This document shows positions 1 to 8,152 of a DNA stretch of 64,000 bases, piece after piece; the first letter of the stretch is position 1; the number at the start of each line of letters is the position of its first letter. The notes under the pieces were generated by a model that saw only the letters and a program-made list of their open reading frames with translations, did no database searches and had not been told where the DNA came from. This DNA is from Eubacteriales bacterium (GTDB lineage: Bacteria > Bacillota > Clostridia > Oscillospirales > Oscillospiraceae), in contig JAUNJE010000005.1 of the NCBI GenBank assembly GCA_030533415.1, positions 1 to 64,000 of the forward strand, in the 5' to 3' direction. The translations under genes were made by a program, and so were the position numbers.

Positions 1-224
1 TAAGGCAGCAGGGCGATCTGACGGGCGCGCTTGATAGCGGTGGTCAGGTCACGCTGGTGAGCGGCGCAGGTACCGGTGGTACGGCGGGGCAGGATCTTGC
101 CGCGCTCGGACAGGTAACGGCGGAGCTTCGCGGTGTCCTTGTAATCGATGCTGGTCACCTTATCCACGCAGAACGCGCAAACCTTCTTGCGCTTGCGCGG
201 ACGCATACGCTGTTCGTTAGCCAT
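1..224 (-). CDS. rpsR: 30S ribosomal protein S18 (C-terminus cut by window edge)
   Basis: This is a small-subunit ribosomal protein that binds 16S rRNA next to S6. The translation begins [19 protein letters not shown] and continues with [20 protein letters not shown] and [20 protein letters not shown], which is the full S18 core. The ATG at 222-224 lies behind a GGAGGGAAA-type ribosome site. The last residues run off the left edge of the window, so the stop codon is not seen. It is the third gene of the usual rpsF-ssb-rpsR order. The Cys residues in KVCAFC and TGTC suggest the zinc-binding type of S18, which is an inference. The identification is secure. Confidence 0.96.
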   Translation of the reverse strand, partial: MANEQRMRPRKRKKVCAFCVDKVTSIDYKDTAKLRRYLSERGKILPRRTTGTCAAHQRDLTTAIKRARQIALLP

Positions 225-269
225 GGGTTTTCCCTCCTTGTAAGTCTGGTAGAAAAGTTCAGTTTGGTT

Positions 270-788
270 TTAGAAGGGCAGCTGCGCGTCATCGTCCTCC
301 AGCATCGCGAAATCCGATGCGGGAGCGCTGGCGGGGGCCGTATAGCCGCCGTAGCTGGGAGCGGGAGCGTTGTTATTATAGCTGCTGCCACCGTAATTGC
401 TGTTATTACCGTAGCTGTTTCCGCCATAGGCGTTGCCGCCGTAGGAGGAATTGCTTTCGCTGCTCCGCTTGCTCTCGCCGAAATAGACGTTGTCCGCCAC
501 GACTTCGGCAGAGCGGCGCTTGTTGCCTTCCTTATCGGTCCAGTTGCGAATCTGGAGCCGTCCCGAAACCACGATCATGCTGCCCTTGGTAAAATACTTG
601 GAGACAAACTCTCCCGTCTGGCGCCAGGCCACACAATCGATGAAATCGGTTTCCCGTTCGCCGCCGTCCCTGCCGCCGAAGTCACGGTCAACAGCCACGG
701 TAAAGCTGGCAACGGCAATGCCGCTGCCGGTACGGCGAAGCTCGGGGTCACGGGTCAGCCGGCCCATGATGGTAATATGGTTGAGCAT
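270..788 (-). CDS. ssb: Single-stranded DNA-binding protein
   Basis: This 172-residue protein coats single-stranded DNA in replication and repair. Residues 1-105 form the OB fold, starting MLNHITIMGRLTRDPELRRT and including SFTVAVDRDF and DFIDCVAWRQTGEFV. A disordered Gly/Asn/Tyr/Ser-rich linker follows. The end is the acidic tip DDDAQLPF, the partner-binding tail of bacterial SSB. The start has a GGAGGAG ribosome site and lies only 3 bases after rpsF, so the two are cotranscribed. The linker is rich in NSYGGN-type repeats, which is normal for Clostridia. Confidence 0.96.
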   Translation of the reverse strand: MLNHITIMGRLTRDPELRRTGSGIAVASFTVAVDRDFGGRDGGERETDFIDCVAWRQTGEFVSKYFTKGSMIVVSGRLQIRNWTDKEGNKRRSAEVVADNVYFGESKRSSESNSSYGGNAYGGNSYGNNSNYGGSSYNNNAPAPSYGGYTAPASAPASDFAMLEDDDAQLPF

Positions 789-791
789 TTT

Positions 792-1088
792 TTACTCCTC
801 CACTGCGGTGGTCAGGCAGCGCATAACGCCTTCGGTGATCTTCATCACACGCTCCAGCTCTGCGGGGAACTCGGGCTTGGCCTCCAGGTTCATCAGAACA
901 TAGTAGCCCTCGTTCAGATCGTTGATGGGATAAGCCAGACGGCGCTTGCCCCACTCATCGATAGAAGTCAGAGTACCCTCCGCCTCCACCATTGCCTTGA
1001 ACTTTTCCACAAGTGCTGCGGTGCCTTCCTCGCCCAGGGTGGGGTCGATGATGTAGAGCACCTCATACTTACCGGTGATCTTAGCCAT
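792..1088 (-). CDS. rpsF: 30S ribosomal protein S6
   Basis: This 98-residue ribosomal protein pairs with S18 on the 30S platform. It starts MAKITGKYEVLYIIDPTLGE and contains WGKRRLAYPINDLNEGYYVL, the typical S6 signature. I chose the ATG at 1086-1088 because an AGGAGGTGCAAT ribosome site lies just upstream and S6 proteins begin here. A longer frame upstream adds residues not found in S6. It is the first gene of the rpsF-ssb-rpsR operon. Confidence 0.96.
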   Translation of the reverse strand: MAKITGKYEVLYIIDPTLGEEGTAALVEKFKAMVEAEGTLTSIDEWGKRRLAYPINDLNEGYYVLMNLEAKPEFPAELERVMKITEGVMRCLTTAVEE

Positions 1089-1167
1089 GTTGATTGCACC
1101 TCCTTTTGGACTTTTGGCCCCCGGACACGCCGGGAGCAAGGATTTGTCCGCATTCGCAGACCAGTTT

Positions 1168-1196
1168 ATTTTATAGCGGTTTCACCAAAATGTCAA
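1168..1196 (-). promoter_or_regulatory. Sigma-A promoter of rpsF-ssb-rpsR
   Basis: On the minus strand TTGACA (1191-1196) is followed after 17 bases by TAAAAT (1168-1173), about 80 bases before rpsF. The -35 box is a perfect consensus. Confidence 0.75.
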
Positions 1197-1345
1197 GACT
1201 TTTTCACCTAAATATTCAGATTTTCCGGCTTATGTTCCCAAGGCAGCGGTATGTTTTGAAAAAATAAGAAAATCTTAATCTCCCCGAAAGGACTTCCTAA
1301 ACTTTCCTGTGTTATAATGCCAGAAATCAAAGGAAGGTGAAACCA

Positions 1346-2125
1346 ATGAAATCGAAAAAATGGCTTATCGCGGCCTTTACCGTTCTTGCCATTTTGCTTA
1401 TCTCCCTGATGGGGGCGAAGCCGCTGTACAATCTCTACCGCGACATCAGCTTTGACTGGGTGGAGCGAAGCGAAACGGAAAAGGCCGTTAAGGCCTATGC
1501 CGAGGAAAAGGGCATCTCTTACGGCGAATACCCCCAATACATGATCGACCTTTACGAACGCAACCCGGAGACGGAGAGCTTCGTCCTGAACTACCCCTTC
1601 CGCGAAAAGGTGGAGGTGGATCTGAGCGCCTATTCCCGCGCCAGCGTCCCCCTGTTCCTGCAATGGGACCCCATGTGGGGCTATGAGGACTACGGCAGCA
1701 GCTGCATTGCCGTCACCGGCTGCGGCCCTACATGCCTTGCCATGGTGGGCTACTATCTCACCGGAGATAAAAACATGAGTCCCGATCAGGTGGCGAAATT
1801 CGCGGAGAAAAACGGCTATTACGCAGTGGGCTACGGCTCCTCCTGGACGCTTTTCAGCGAGGGCGCCCCGCAGCTGGGGCTGACCGTTCAGGAACTGCCG
1901 CTGGTGAAGAAAAAGCTGACGGATGCGCTGGAAGCGGGAACCCCCGTCGTCCTGGCCCTGGGTGAGGGAGACTTTACTTCTACAGGACATTACATCGTGC
2001 TCACCGGCCTGGAGGACGGCCTTTTCCGGGTAAATGATCCCAACAGCCGCGTCAATTCCGAAAAGCTTTGGAGCTATGAGGAATTGGAAGGGCAGATCCG
2101 TAACATCTGGGCCATTGGGAAATAG
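1346..2125 (+). CDS. Membrane-anchored C39-like peptidase
   Basis: The protein (259 residues) has an uncleaved-type N-terminal membrane segment, roughly residues 5-22 (WLIAAFTVLAILLISLMGA), then an extracellular papain-like domain of the Peptidase_C39_2 type. The putative catalytic Cys lies in SSCIAVTGCGPTCLAMVGYY, the His in GHYIVLTGL and the following Asn/Asp in RVNDPNSRV. Such proteins face outward and may cleave peptides or peptidoglycan-linked substrates, but the substrate is unknown. I chose ATG 1346 because it follows AGGAAGGTGA. A GTG at 1337 lies inside that ribosome site. A TATAAT box at 1313-1318 is a likely -10 element with a weak -35. No operon partner is evident. Confidence 0.8.
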   Translation: MKSKKWLIAAFTVLAILLISLMGAKPLYNLYRDISFDWVERSETEKAVKAYAEEKGISYGEYPQYMIDLYERNPETESFVLNYPFREKVEVDLSAYSRASVPLFLQWDPMWGYEDYGSSCIAVTGCGPTCLAMVGYYLTGDKNMSPDQVAKFAEKNGYYAVGYGSSWTLFSEGAPQLGLTVQELPLVKKKLTDALEAGTPVVLALGEGDFTSTGHYIVLTGLEDGLFRVNDPNSRVNSEKLWSYEELEGQIRNIWAIGK

Positions 2126-2129
2126 AGCA

Positions 2130-2318
2130 AAGAGTGGAGAGTGAGGAGTGAAGAGTGAGGAGTTAGGAATTAGGAGTGAAACTGTTTTTCAGATACTGCA
2201 ATCTATTCCTTGTTGCGGCTATCCCGCAAAAAATGCAGTAACCTGATACCAGTTCAACTCCTCACTCCTAACTCCTAACTCTCCACTCTTTACTCTCCGC
2301 TCTTCACTTCTAACGATT
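2130..2318. repeat. Purine-rich long inverted repeat
   Basis: Two arms of about 50-60 bases built from short runs such as GAGTGAGGAGT and GGAGTTAGGA face each other around a loop of about 80 bases. In RNA this would form a long imperfect hairpin. The loop contains a smaller pair (GCGG/CCGC). A shorter copy of the same purine-rich sequence lies at 58552-58595. There is no gene in this stretch. Confidence 0.7.
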
Positions 2319-2380
2319 TCATGCCTTTACAAGCCTGCAATAATTTGATATTCTATATATTATGAAAGGTGGTGGAAACT

Positions 2381-2887
2381 GTGAAAGTGAAAAAGCTGAC
2401 CCTTCTGGCGCTGCTCAGCGCCATTGCCCTGACCATTTTCATGGTGGAAGCCCAGATCCCGGCGCTGGTGCCCATCCCAGGCGTGAAGCTGGGACTTGCC
2501 AACATCGTGACGGTGTTCGCCGTCTTTGCCCTGGGCGCCAAGGAGGGCGCGGCGGTGCTGTTCGTCCGTATTTTTCTGGGGGCGGTGTTCGCCGGGAATT
2601 TCAGCACCATTTTTTACTCCGCCGCCGGGGGACTTTGCGCCATCGGCACCACCATTGCGCTGCGGAGGGTCTTAAAGGAGAACCAGCTTTGGGTGGCAGG
2701 CTGCCTGGGCGCCGTCGCCCACTCCATCGGCCAGATGGCCATGGCGGTTCTTCTGACCGGCACGCCCGGTCTGGCCGTTTACCTGCCGGTGATGATCTGC
2801 GTCAGCATCGTCACCGGCCTGTTGACGGGGCTTTGTGCCCAACTCCTGGTGAATCGAGGGAAACTATGGAAAATTACTTCGAAATGA
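2381..2887 (+). CDS. Gx transporter family protein (heptaprenyl diphosphate synthase component I-like)
   Basis: This hydrophobic protein of 168 residues has about five membrane segments and matches the Hpre_diP_synt_I family by pattern: PALVPIPGVKLGLANIVTVF near the N-terminus and FVRIFLGAVFAGNFSTIFYS in the middle. Members are ECF-like integral membrane proteins; the old name of prenyl synthase component is probably wrong. The GTG at 2381 is preferred, since AAAGGTGG lies 8 bases upstream. Upstream in-frame GTG codons sit within the ribosome site. Its end overlaps the mini-RNase III gene by 22 bases, so the two are coupled. The substrate cannot be told. Confidence 0.8.
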   Translation: MKVKKLTLLALLSAIALTIFMVEAQIPALVPIPGVKLGLANIVTVFAVFALGAKEGAAVLFVRIFLGAVFAGNFSTIFYSAAGGLCAIGTTIALRRVLKENQLWVAGCLGAVAHSIGQMAMAVLLTGTPGLAVYLPVMICVSIVTGLLTGLCAQLLVNRGKLWKITSK

Positions 2888-3267
2888 ATTTGAGCAGGCA
2901 GGAAATTGATGCCATTTCCAATCTGGGGCTGGCCCATATGGGGGACTGCGTGTTTGAGATCCTGTGCCGGGGTTACCTCTGTGCCCAGGGAGAGAAAACC
3001 GTGGACCGGCTCCACCGGGACACCATCCATATGGTAAAAGCCACGTCTCAGGCCAAGTTTGCGGACAAGCTGCTGCCCCTTTTGAACGAGGAAGAGTTAA
3101 GCTACTACCGCCGGGGCAAAAACGCCCACGTCCACGCCGTCCCCAAGTCCGCCACTCCCGCGGAATACGCCAAAGCCACAGGGCTGGAAGCCCTGTTTGG
3201 CGCCCTGTATCTGGCGGGCAAAACCCAGCGGCTGAACGAGCTGTTCAAAGCGGTCATGGAAGCCTGA
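2866..3267 (+). CDS. mrnC: Mini-ribonuclease 3
   Basis: This 133-residue protein is an RNase III catalytic domain without the double-stranded RNA-binding domain. In Firmicutes the family matures 23S rRNA. The signature NLGLAHMGDCVFEILCRGYL (residues ~18-37) carries the metal-binding Asp and Glu. A second conserved block, RGKNAHVHAVPKSAT, follows, and the C-terminal EALFGALYLAG also holds an acidic residue. Length and motif order fit the family. It begins inside the previous gene and is followed 23 bases later by rlmD, another 23S rRNA enzyme, making a small rRNA-processing operon. Confidence 0.92.
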   Translation: MENYFEMNLSRQEIDAISNLGLAHMGDCVFEILCRGYLCAQGEKTVDRLHRDTIHMVKATSQAKFADKLLPLLNEEELSYYRRGKNAHVHAVPKSATPAEYAKATGLEALFGALYLAGKTQRLNELFKAVMEA

Positions 3268-3290
3268 TACCAGGCGCAGGAGGAAACTCT

Positions 3291-4646
3291 ATGCTGATCA
3301 AAAATCAAATTTACGACGCTCTGGTTACGGACTACACAGCGGAAGGCCAGGGCGTTGCCCATATCGAGGGCTGTGCCGTGTTCATCCCCAACGCCATTGC
3401 GGGAGAGCGGGTGCAGGTACGCATTGAAAAGGCCCAAAAAACCTGGGCCACAGGCAAAATCACAGCGCTTTTGGAAAAATCCCCCCACCGGGTCAACCGG
3501 GAATGCCCCGTTGCCAAGCTCTGCGGCGGCTGTGACTTCTGGCACATGGACTATGAAGAGGAATGCCGCCTGAAAGCGGAGCGGGTAAAGACCTGCCTGA
3601 ACCGCATCGGCGGCGAAAATCTGGAGGAAGTCCCTATTTTATCCGCCCCCACCTGCTACGGCTACCGGAACAAGGCCCAGTACCCCGTGGCCGCGAAAAA
3701 GGGCCGGGCCTATGCGGGCTTTTTCCGGGCCGGCACCCATGATGTCGTGGAAAACTCCCGCTGTCTGATCCTGCCCAGGGAAACCGATGCGGTGAAAGAC
3801 GCAGTTATGGATTATGTCAACCAGTACCGGGTGCCGGTTTATGATGAAACCGCCCATAAAGGCCTTCTGCGCCACATTTATGTCCGCCGGGGCGTGGTGT
3901 CGGGCCAGGTGCTGGTGTGCCTGGTACTCAACGGAGAAAAACTGCCCCAGGTGGAAGCCCTGATCGCGCGCCTGCAAAAAATCCCCGGCTTTACCACTCT
4001 GGTTCTGTCCGTCAACACCAAAAAGGGCAACGCCGTATTGGGGGACAAATTTATCACCCTTTACGGCCCCGGCTATATTGAGGACACTCTCTGCGGCCTG
4101 CAATTCCGCCTGTCCCCGAGGTCATTCTACCAGGTCAACCACCATCAGGCACAGCGGCTTTATGAGGCGGCCATTGCCCAGGCGGGGATCACCAGGCAGG
4201 ACACCGTCCTGGACCTTTATTGCGGCGTAGGCACCATCACCCTGGCCATGGCCTCTGCCGCAGGCAGGGTCATTGGTGTGGAGGTCATCCCCCAGGCCGT
4301 AGAGGATGCCCGGGACAACGCCCGCCGCAACCACATAGAAAACGCCGAATTTTTCTGCGGCGATGCCGGCCAGGCGGCTCTGCAGCTGGAAAAAGACGGT
4401 GTCCGCCCGGATGTGGTGGTAGTCGATCCGCCCCGGAAGGGCCTGAACGCCGACACCATCGAAGCTCTGCACCGCATGTCCCCCCGCCGGATCGTCTACG
4501 TCTCCTGCGACCCCGCCACCCTCGCCCGCGACGTAGCGCTGTTAAAGGAGCGGGGATATGAACTCAAAAACGCGCTGGCAGCAGACCTGTTCCCAAAATG
4601 CGCCCATGTGGAAAGTATCGTATTGATGTCGCAGGTAAAGGATTGA
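3291..4646 (+). CDS. rlmD: 23S rRNA (uracil-5-)-methyltransferase RlmD
   Basis: This 451-residue SAM-dependent enzyme would methylate uracil C5 in 23S rRNA. An N-terminal TRAM domain (residues ~1-60) is followed by the iron-sulfur Cys set (ECPVAKLCGGCDFWHM). The methyltransferase domain has the SAM loop VLDLYCGVGTITLAMA, the motif VVVDPPRKGL and the catalytic Cys in RIVYVSCDPATLARD. ATG 3291 follows AGGAGGAAACTCT, an ideal ribosome site. RlmD versus RlmC/TrmA-like paralogues cannot be separated with certainty, as many Clostridia carry several RumA-type enzymes. Confidence 0.9.
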   Translation: MLIKNQIYDALVTDYTAEGQGVAHIEGCAVFIPNAIAGERVQVRIEKAQKTWATGKITALLEKSPHRVNRECPVAKLCGGCDFWHMDYEEECRLKAERVKTCLNRIGGENLEEVPILSAPTCYGYRNKAQYPVAAKKGRAYAGFFRAGTHDVVENSRCLILPRETDAVKDAVMDYVNQYRVPVYDETAHKGLLRHIYVRRGVVSGQVLVCLVLNGEKLPQVEALIARLQKIPGFTTLVLSVNTKKGNAVLGDKFITLYGPGYIEDTLCGLQFRLSPRSFYQVNHHQAQRLYEAAIAQAGITRQDTVLDLYCGVGTITLAMASAAGRVIGVEVIPQAVEDARDNARRNHIENAEFFCGDAGQAALQLEKDGVRPDVVVVDPPRKGLNADTIEALHRMSPRRIVYVSCDPATLARDVALLKERGYELKNALAADLFPKCAHVESIVLMSQVKD

Positions 4647-4728
4647 CTGTAAAAGCTTCTCCGGAAAACATATCTATACGTTATGCCGGAGGATTTGCGC
4701 GGGCTATTTCGATGACCTAGGGGTTGAA

Positions 4729-4760
4729 TCAGCAGCCGAAAGCAGGCTGCTGATTTTTTT
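4729..4760 (+). terminator. Rho-independent terminator after rlmD
   Basis: The 9-bp stem TCAGCAGCC / GGCTGCTGA with a 7-base loop is followed directly by seven T. Confidence 0.9.
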
Positions 4761-4830
4761 GAAAAAGTTTGTAACGAATTTTCACTACTGTTTATAAAGA
4801 AACAGTATCAAAGCAGCATCCATAACACAC

Positions 4831-4872
4831 AAGCCACCGGACACTGCCAAAGGCCGCAGCATCCGGTGGCTT
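4831..4872 (-). terminator. Hairpin downstream of the TIM-barrel gene
   Basis: The arms AAGCCACCGGA and TCCGGTGGCTT (11 bp) lie about 25 bases past the minus-strand stop codon at 4897. The T-run on the minus strand is weak, so termination strength is uncertain. Confidence 0.6.
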
Positions 4873-4896
4873 GCGTTATATGCCGGTTTTCCGTCT

Positions 4897-5565
4897 TTAC
4901 TCCCGGTATTTTGTCATCATGGATTTGAATAATTCCTGCGTGGAAGGCGGCGTATGGGTGATGGCATTCGCCCCTGCTTCTATAGTGGCCAGGATCGTAT
5001 CCGGGCGGTTGCCGCCGGTGGCGATAATGGGGACATCCGGGTAACGCTGGCGGATGGAGCGTACCAGTTCCGGTGTCCTCGCCGCGCCCGCCACATTCAA
5101 AATCGACGCCCCCGCCTCCATTCTGGAGCCGATGTCCGTTTTCTCGTCTACCACCGTGATGATGACGGGAATGTCCACCGAGCGGGATACTGCCAACAGA
5201 TTTATGTTATTGATGGGCGCATTCAGGACCACACCCATGGCACCTTGGCTTTCTGCATCCTTTGCCAAGGACACCGTGCGCAGTCCCTGGGTCGTTCCGC
5301 CGCCTACGCCGCAGAATACGGGGATGTAGGACGCCTTGATAATGGCATCGCTGATGGACTGCTGAGGTGTAAACGGATAGACCGCAAAAACGGCATCCGC
5401 ATCGCAGTTCTTGATAATCGCCAGGTCTGTGGTAAACACCAAGCTTTTGATCCGGCGTCCGTAAATCACAATACCGCTGGCCTGTCTGATCTCCTTCGGC
5501 ATTTCCAAAATATTATGCCGCAGGCGGCTTTCTACAAATGGCACCTGTTTTTTCTGTTGCTCCAT
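4897..5565 (-). CDS. TIM-barrel protein of unknown function
   Basis: The 222-residue protein reads as a soluble (beta/alpha)8 phosphate-binding barrel. Alternating hydrophobic strands and small-residue loops are visible (VFCGVGGGTTQGLRTVSLAK, GAMGVVLNAPINNINLL, VPVIITVVDEK-like strands). The end IIATGGNRPDTILATIEAGA resembles the standard phosphate-binding loop of strands 7-8 in ThiG- and dihydroorotate dehydrogenase-like barrels. I do not recognise a specific enzyme. Catalytic residues cannot be assigned. It stands alone, has an unusually long leader and ends before a hairpin. Confidence 0.6.
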   Translation of the reverse strand: MEQQKKQVPFVESRLRHNILEMPKEIRQASGIVIYGRRIKSLVFTTDLAIIKNCDADAVFAVYPFTPQQSISDAIIKASYIPVFCGVGGGTTQGLRTVSLAKDAESQGAMGVVLNAPINNINLLAVSRSVDIPVIITVVDEKTDIGSRMEAGASILNVAGAARTPELVRSIRQRYPDVPIIATGGNRPDTILATIEAGANAITHTPPSTQELFKSMMTKYRE

Positions 5566-6019
5566 GGGAAGTCACCAACCTCTTTTGTAATATACGGATA
5601 TGAACGGGTCTCAAAAGCCCGCGCCCCTTGGTTCGCGGCAAATTTCCGTATTCGCTTCCTTTCCGAATTCTTGCCGGACAATGCGGCATATGCTCCGCCT
5701 TTGATCAATTGATATTTTATTATACCGGATAAACTTTGCCTGGGTTATGACGGGAATGTAAATAATCCATGAATTCAGGGCTTATCCGAAAAGTGGAGGC
5801 TTCCTTGCTTCGTTTTCCGTCATATTCCAGTTTTTTGATGCCCCGTTTTTAGGATGCATCTGCTGCCGGCTCCTTTTTGAGCAGCACATAAATTAAATCT
5901 GCCCGCCCCGGAGATGCACTCCGGGGCGGTTTATCAGTTGCATTTCAGCTTTGAGTGTGGTACTATGAGTGTCAGGAGGATTCCCCGGAACCCTCAATCT
6001 TCAGAAAGGGAAAGGATGA
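5566..6019. other. Intergenic region: minus-strand leader and a hairpin
   Basis: There is no gene. On the minus strand a TATAAT box (5719-5724) with a poor -35 would start a leader of about 150 bases before the TIM-barrel gene. The leader has arms ATACGGA and TCCGTAT that could enclose it, but no known riboswitch motif was seen. At 5903-5929 there is an 11-bp GC-rich hairpin (CCGCCCCGGAG / CTCCGGGGCGG) with little T after it. Confidence 0.5.
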
Positions 6020-6760
6020 ATGGCAATGAAAAACGTACATAAGTGCCTATTGGCGCTGCTGGCAGCCGTTATGCTGCTTACGGGCTGCGGCGGGAAGCAG
6101 GAGGATGTCTCCGGCAAGGTCACGCCCAATGAAGCTTCCCCTACGGCTGCGCCAACAAGTTCTGTGGAAACGGTACCGGAGGAGACAGAGGAAACCCCGG
6201 TGTCCCTGGGCCGCATTGAGGGCGGCGTCTACACCAACACCTACGCAGGCTTCGGCTGTGAACTGGATTCCAATTGGGTATTCTACAGCGCTGAGGAACT
6301 GCAGGCACTGCCCGGCGACGTTCAGGAGCTGTTTGCAGACACGGAGTTTGGCGACGCTATGAGTGAAATGACCCAGATCATGGATATGAAAGCGGAAAAT
6401 GCCAACGATCTGACAGTGATCAATGTCTTGTACAATCAAATGGATACCCAGACCCGGCTGCTCTACGCCATGATGAGCGAGGAGGATATCGCGGATGCCA
6501 TGCTGGATCAGAAGGACCTGCTGATCTCCACCTACGCCCAGGCCGGCATTGAAGTCAGCGCCATGGAAAAGGTCGAGGTAGACTTCCTTGGTGAAAAGCA
6601 CTTTGCCGTCCGTACCAGCTCCACCTGGGACGGCGTCCCCTATTTCACGCTGCAGCTGTTTGACTATCACGCAGGCCGTTACAGCATCACCACCACTTTC
6701 TCCAGCTATCTGGAGGATAAGACGGATGACATGCTGGACCTATTCTATAAAGTCGATTGA
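6020..6760 (+). CDS. Uncharacterised lipoprotein
   Basis: This 246-residue protein starts with a lipoprotein signal (KCLLALLAAVMLLTGCGGKQ, lipobox LTGC with Cys near residue 22). A Pro/Thr/Ser/Glu-rich spacer of about 35 residues follows, then a globular domain with FGCELDSNWVFYS. The last part, HFAVRTSSTWDGVPYFTLQL, resembles proteins that share a beta-rich fold with PsbP/Mog1-like domains, but that link is a guess. It would sit on the outer face of the membrane. ATG 6020 and ATG 6026 are both possible behind GAAAGG. It is a single-gene unit closed by a strong terminator. Confidence 0.75.
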   Translation: MAMKNVHKCLLALLAAVMLLTGCGGKQEDVSGKVTPNEASPTAAPTSSVETVPEETEETPVSLGRIEGGVYTNTYAGFGCELDSNWVFYSAEELQALPGDVQELFADTEFGDAMSEMTQIMDMKAENANDLTVINVLYNQMDTQTRLLYAMMSEEDIADAMLDQKDLLISTYAQAGIEVSAMEKVEVDFLGEKHFAVRTSSTWDGVPYFTLQLFDYHAGRYSITTTFSSYLEDKTDDMLDLFYKVD

Positions 6761-6770
6761 TTTATTTCCT

Positions 6771-6808
6771 GCGCCCCGGAGTGTGTCTCCGGGGCGCATT
6801 TTTATTTT
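6771..6808 (+). terminator. Rho-independent terminator of the lipoprotein gene
   Basis: An 11-bp stem GCGCCCCGGAG / CTCCGGGGCGC with a 5-base loop is followed by ATTTTTATTTT. The stem nearly repeats the hairpin at 5903-5929. Confidence 0.9.
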
Positions 6809-6840
6809 GTGGAGTTAAACAAATTTTAAGAATTCCCCGC

Positions 6841-6896
6841 TTGACAAGATGCGTACCGCCTGTTATATTAACTGTACTAGAACAAATAATACAGTT
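6841..6896 (+). promoter_or_regulatory. Promoter and YtrA-type operator of the GntR-ABC operon
   Basis: TTGACA (6841-6846) and TATATT (6864-6869) are spaced by 17 bases. Directly downstream an inverted repeat, AACTGTA (6870-6876) and TACAGTT (6890-6896) with 13 bases between, covers the transcription start. This layout is typical of GntR/YtrA self-repression. Confidence 0.85.
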
Positions 6897-6909
6897 AGGA
6901 GGAAAAACC

Positions 6910-7278
6910 ATGGTTCACCTGGACTACCGGGACGCGCGGCCGATTTACGCCCAGATCATTGATGGCTTCCGGGAGCAGATCGCCACCGGGGTTTTGCAGC
7001 CGGGGGACCGGCTCCCCAGCGTGCGGGAGCTGGCTTCCACGCTGGCCATCAACCCCAATACCATCCAGCGTGCCTACCGCCGGCTGGAAGCCGAGGGCTG
7101 GATCGCTACGGTCCCCGGAAAGGGCTGCTTCGTTTGCAGCAACGACAAATACCGGGATCAGGAGCGGGAACGCTGGTACCGGGCCTTTGATGAGGCCGCG
7201 GCGGCGCTGCTGGCTCTGGGCGTTTCCAAGGAATGCCTGAACGAGAGACTACAGAAAGGAGGAAAGCAAGATGCTTGA
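6910..7278 (+). CDS. GntR family regulator, YtrA subfamily
   Basis: The 122-residue repressor has a winged-helix domain (residues ~10-75: PIYAQIIDGFREQIATGVLQ, then PGDRLPSVRELASTLAINPN and TIQRAYRRLEAEGWI) and only a short C-terminal helix for dimerisation, as in YtrA. ATG 6910 follows AGGAGGAAAAACC. The gene overlaps the next ABC ATPase gene by 8 bases and a matching operator precedes it. It therefore probably represses its own operon and responds to cell-envelope stress, the usual role of this subfamily; the actual inducer is unknown. Confidence 0.9.
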   Translation: MVHLDYRDARPIYAQIIDGFREQIATGVLQPGDRLPSVRELASTLAINPNTIQRAYRRLEAEGWIATVPGKGCFVCSNDKYRDQERERWYRAFDEAAAALLALGVSKECLNERLQKGGKQDA

Positions 7279-8152
7279 AATGAAAAACGTTACGAAAACC
7301 TTCGGCGCCTTCAAGGCCCTGGATGATCTGACCCTGACAGTCCCCAAAGGCGCGGTCTACGGCCTGGTCGGCCCCAATGGCGCCGGGAAATCCACCGTCA
7401 TCCGCCATCTGACCGGGGTCTACCGCCCGGACAGCGGCGAAATTACCATGGAGGGACTGCCCATCTACGAAAACCCCAGGGTTAAGGCCGTCACCGGTTA
7501 TATTCCCGATGACGTCTTCTTTTTCCCCTCCGCCACCTTGGAGGACATGGGCAAATTCTACCAGGGACTCTATCCCACCTTCGACAGGAATCTGTTCCGG
7601 CAGCTGTACGATATCTTCCAGCTGCCCGGGAAAAGCCCCATCCGCCGGTTCTCCAAGGGCATGCAGAAGCAGGCCGCCTTCCAATTGAGCCTGTGCATCC
7701 GCCCGGAGGTGCTGATCCTGGACGAGCCGGTGGATGGCCTGGACCCCGTCATGCGGCGGCAGGTCATGAGCCTGATCCTCTCGGATGTGGCCGAGCGGGG
7801 CACCACGGTGCTGGTCTCCTCCCACAACCTGCGGGAGCTGGAGGACGTCTGCGACCATGTGGGCATTCTGAACCACGGAAAAATGCTGCTGGAACGGAGC
7901 CTGGCGGACATGCAAGGCGCCACCCATAAGCTGCAGATCGTGGGCGAAGTTCCCCTGGGGCTGGAAATTCTCCACGAATCCGCCTCCGGGCGGATGAAAA
8001 CCCTCATTGTCCGGGGAAAGCCCGCCCAGATCGAAGCCAGGGCAGCCGCTGCGAAGCCCGTATATTTTGATCTTCTGCCCCTGTCTCTGGAAGAGATTTT
8101 CATTTATGAATTGGGAGGTGTGGACTATGCAGTCAAAGACATCCTTATTTAA
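7271..8152 (+). CDS. ABC transporter ATP-binding protein
   Basis: This 293-residue ATPase drives the permease encoded next to it. The Walker A is GPNGAGKST (residues ~37-45). The signature is degenerate, SKGMQKQ in place of LSGGQ, as in YtrB/BcrA-type exporters. Walker B is VLILDEPVDGLD and the H-loop is in LVSSHNLRELEDV. The gene is translationally coupled to gntR upstream, and its end overlaps the permease by 26 bases. The C-terminal ~70 residues after the ATPase core are typical of drug/peptide exporters of this class. Confidence 0.9.
   Translation: MLEMKNVTKTFGAFKALDDLTLTVPKGAVYGLVGPNGAGKSTVIRHLTGVYRPDSGEITMEGLPIYENPRVKAVTGYIPDDVFFFPSATLEDMGKFYQGLYPTFDRNLFRQLYDIFQLPGKSPIRRFSKGMQKQAAFQLSLCIRPEVLILDEPVDGLDPVMRRQVMSLILSDVAERGTTVLVSSHNLRELEDVCDHVGILNHGKMLLERSLADMQGATHKLQIVGEVPLGLEILHESASGRMKTLIVRGKPAQIEARAAAAKPVYFDLLPLSLEEIFIYELGGVDYAVKDILI

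Noticed and set aside
57..1211. Plus-strand open frame across rpsR-ssb-rpsF
   Set aside because: Antisense to three well-recognised genes; no domain.
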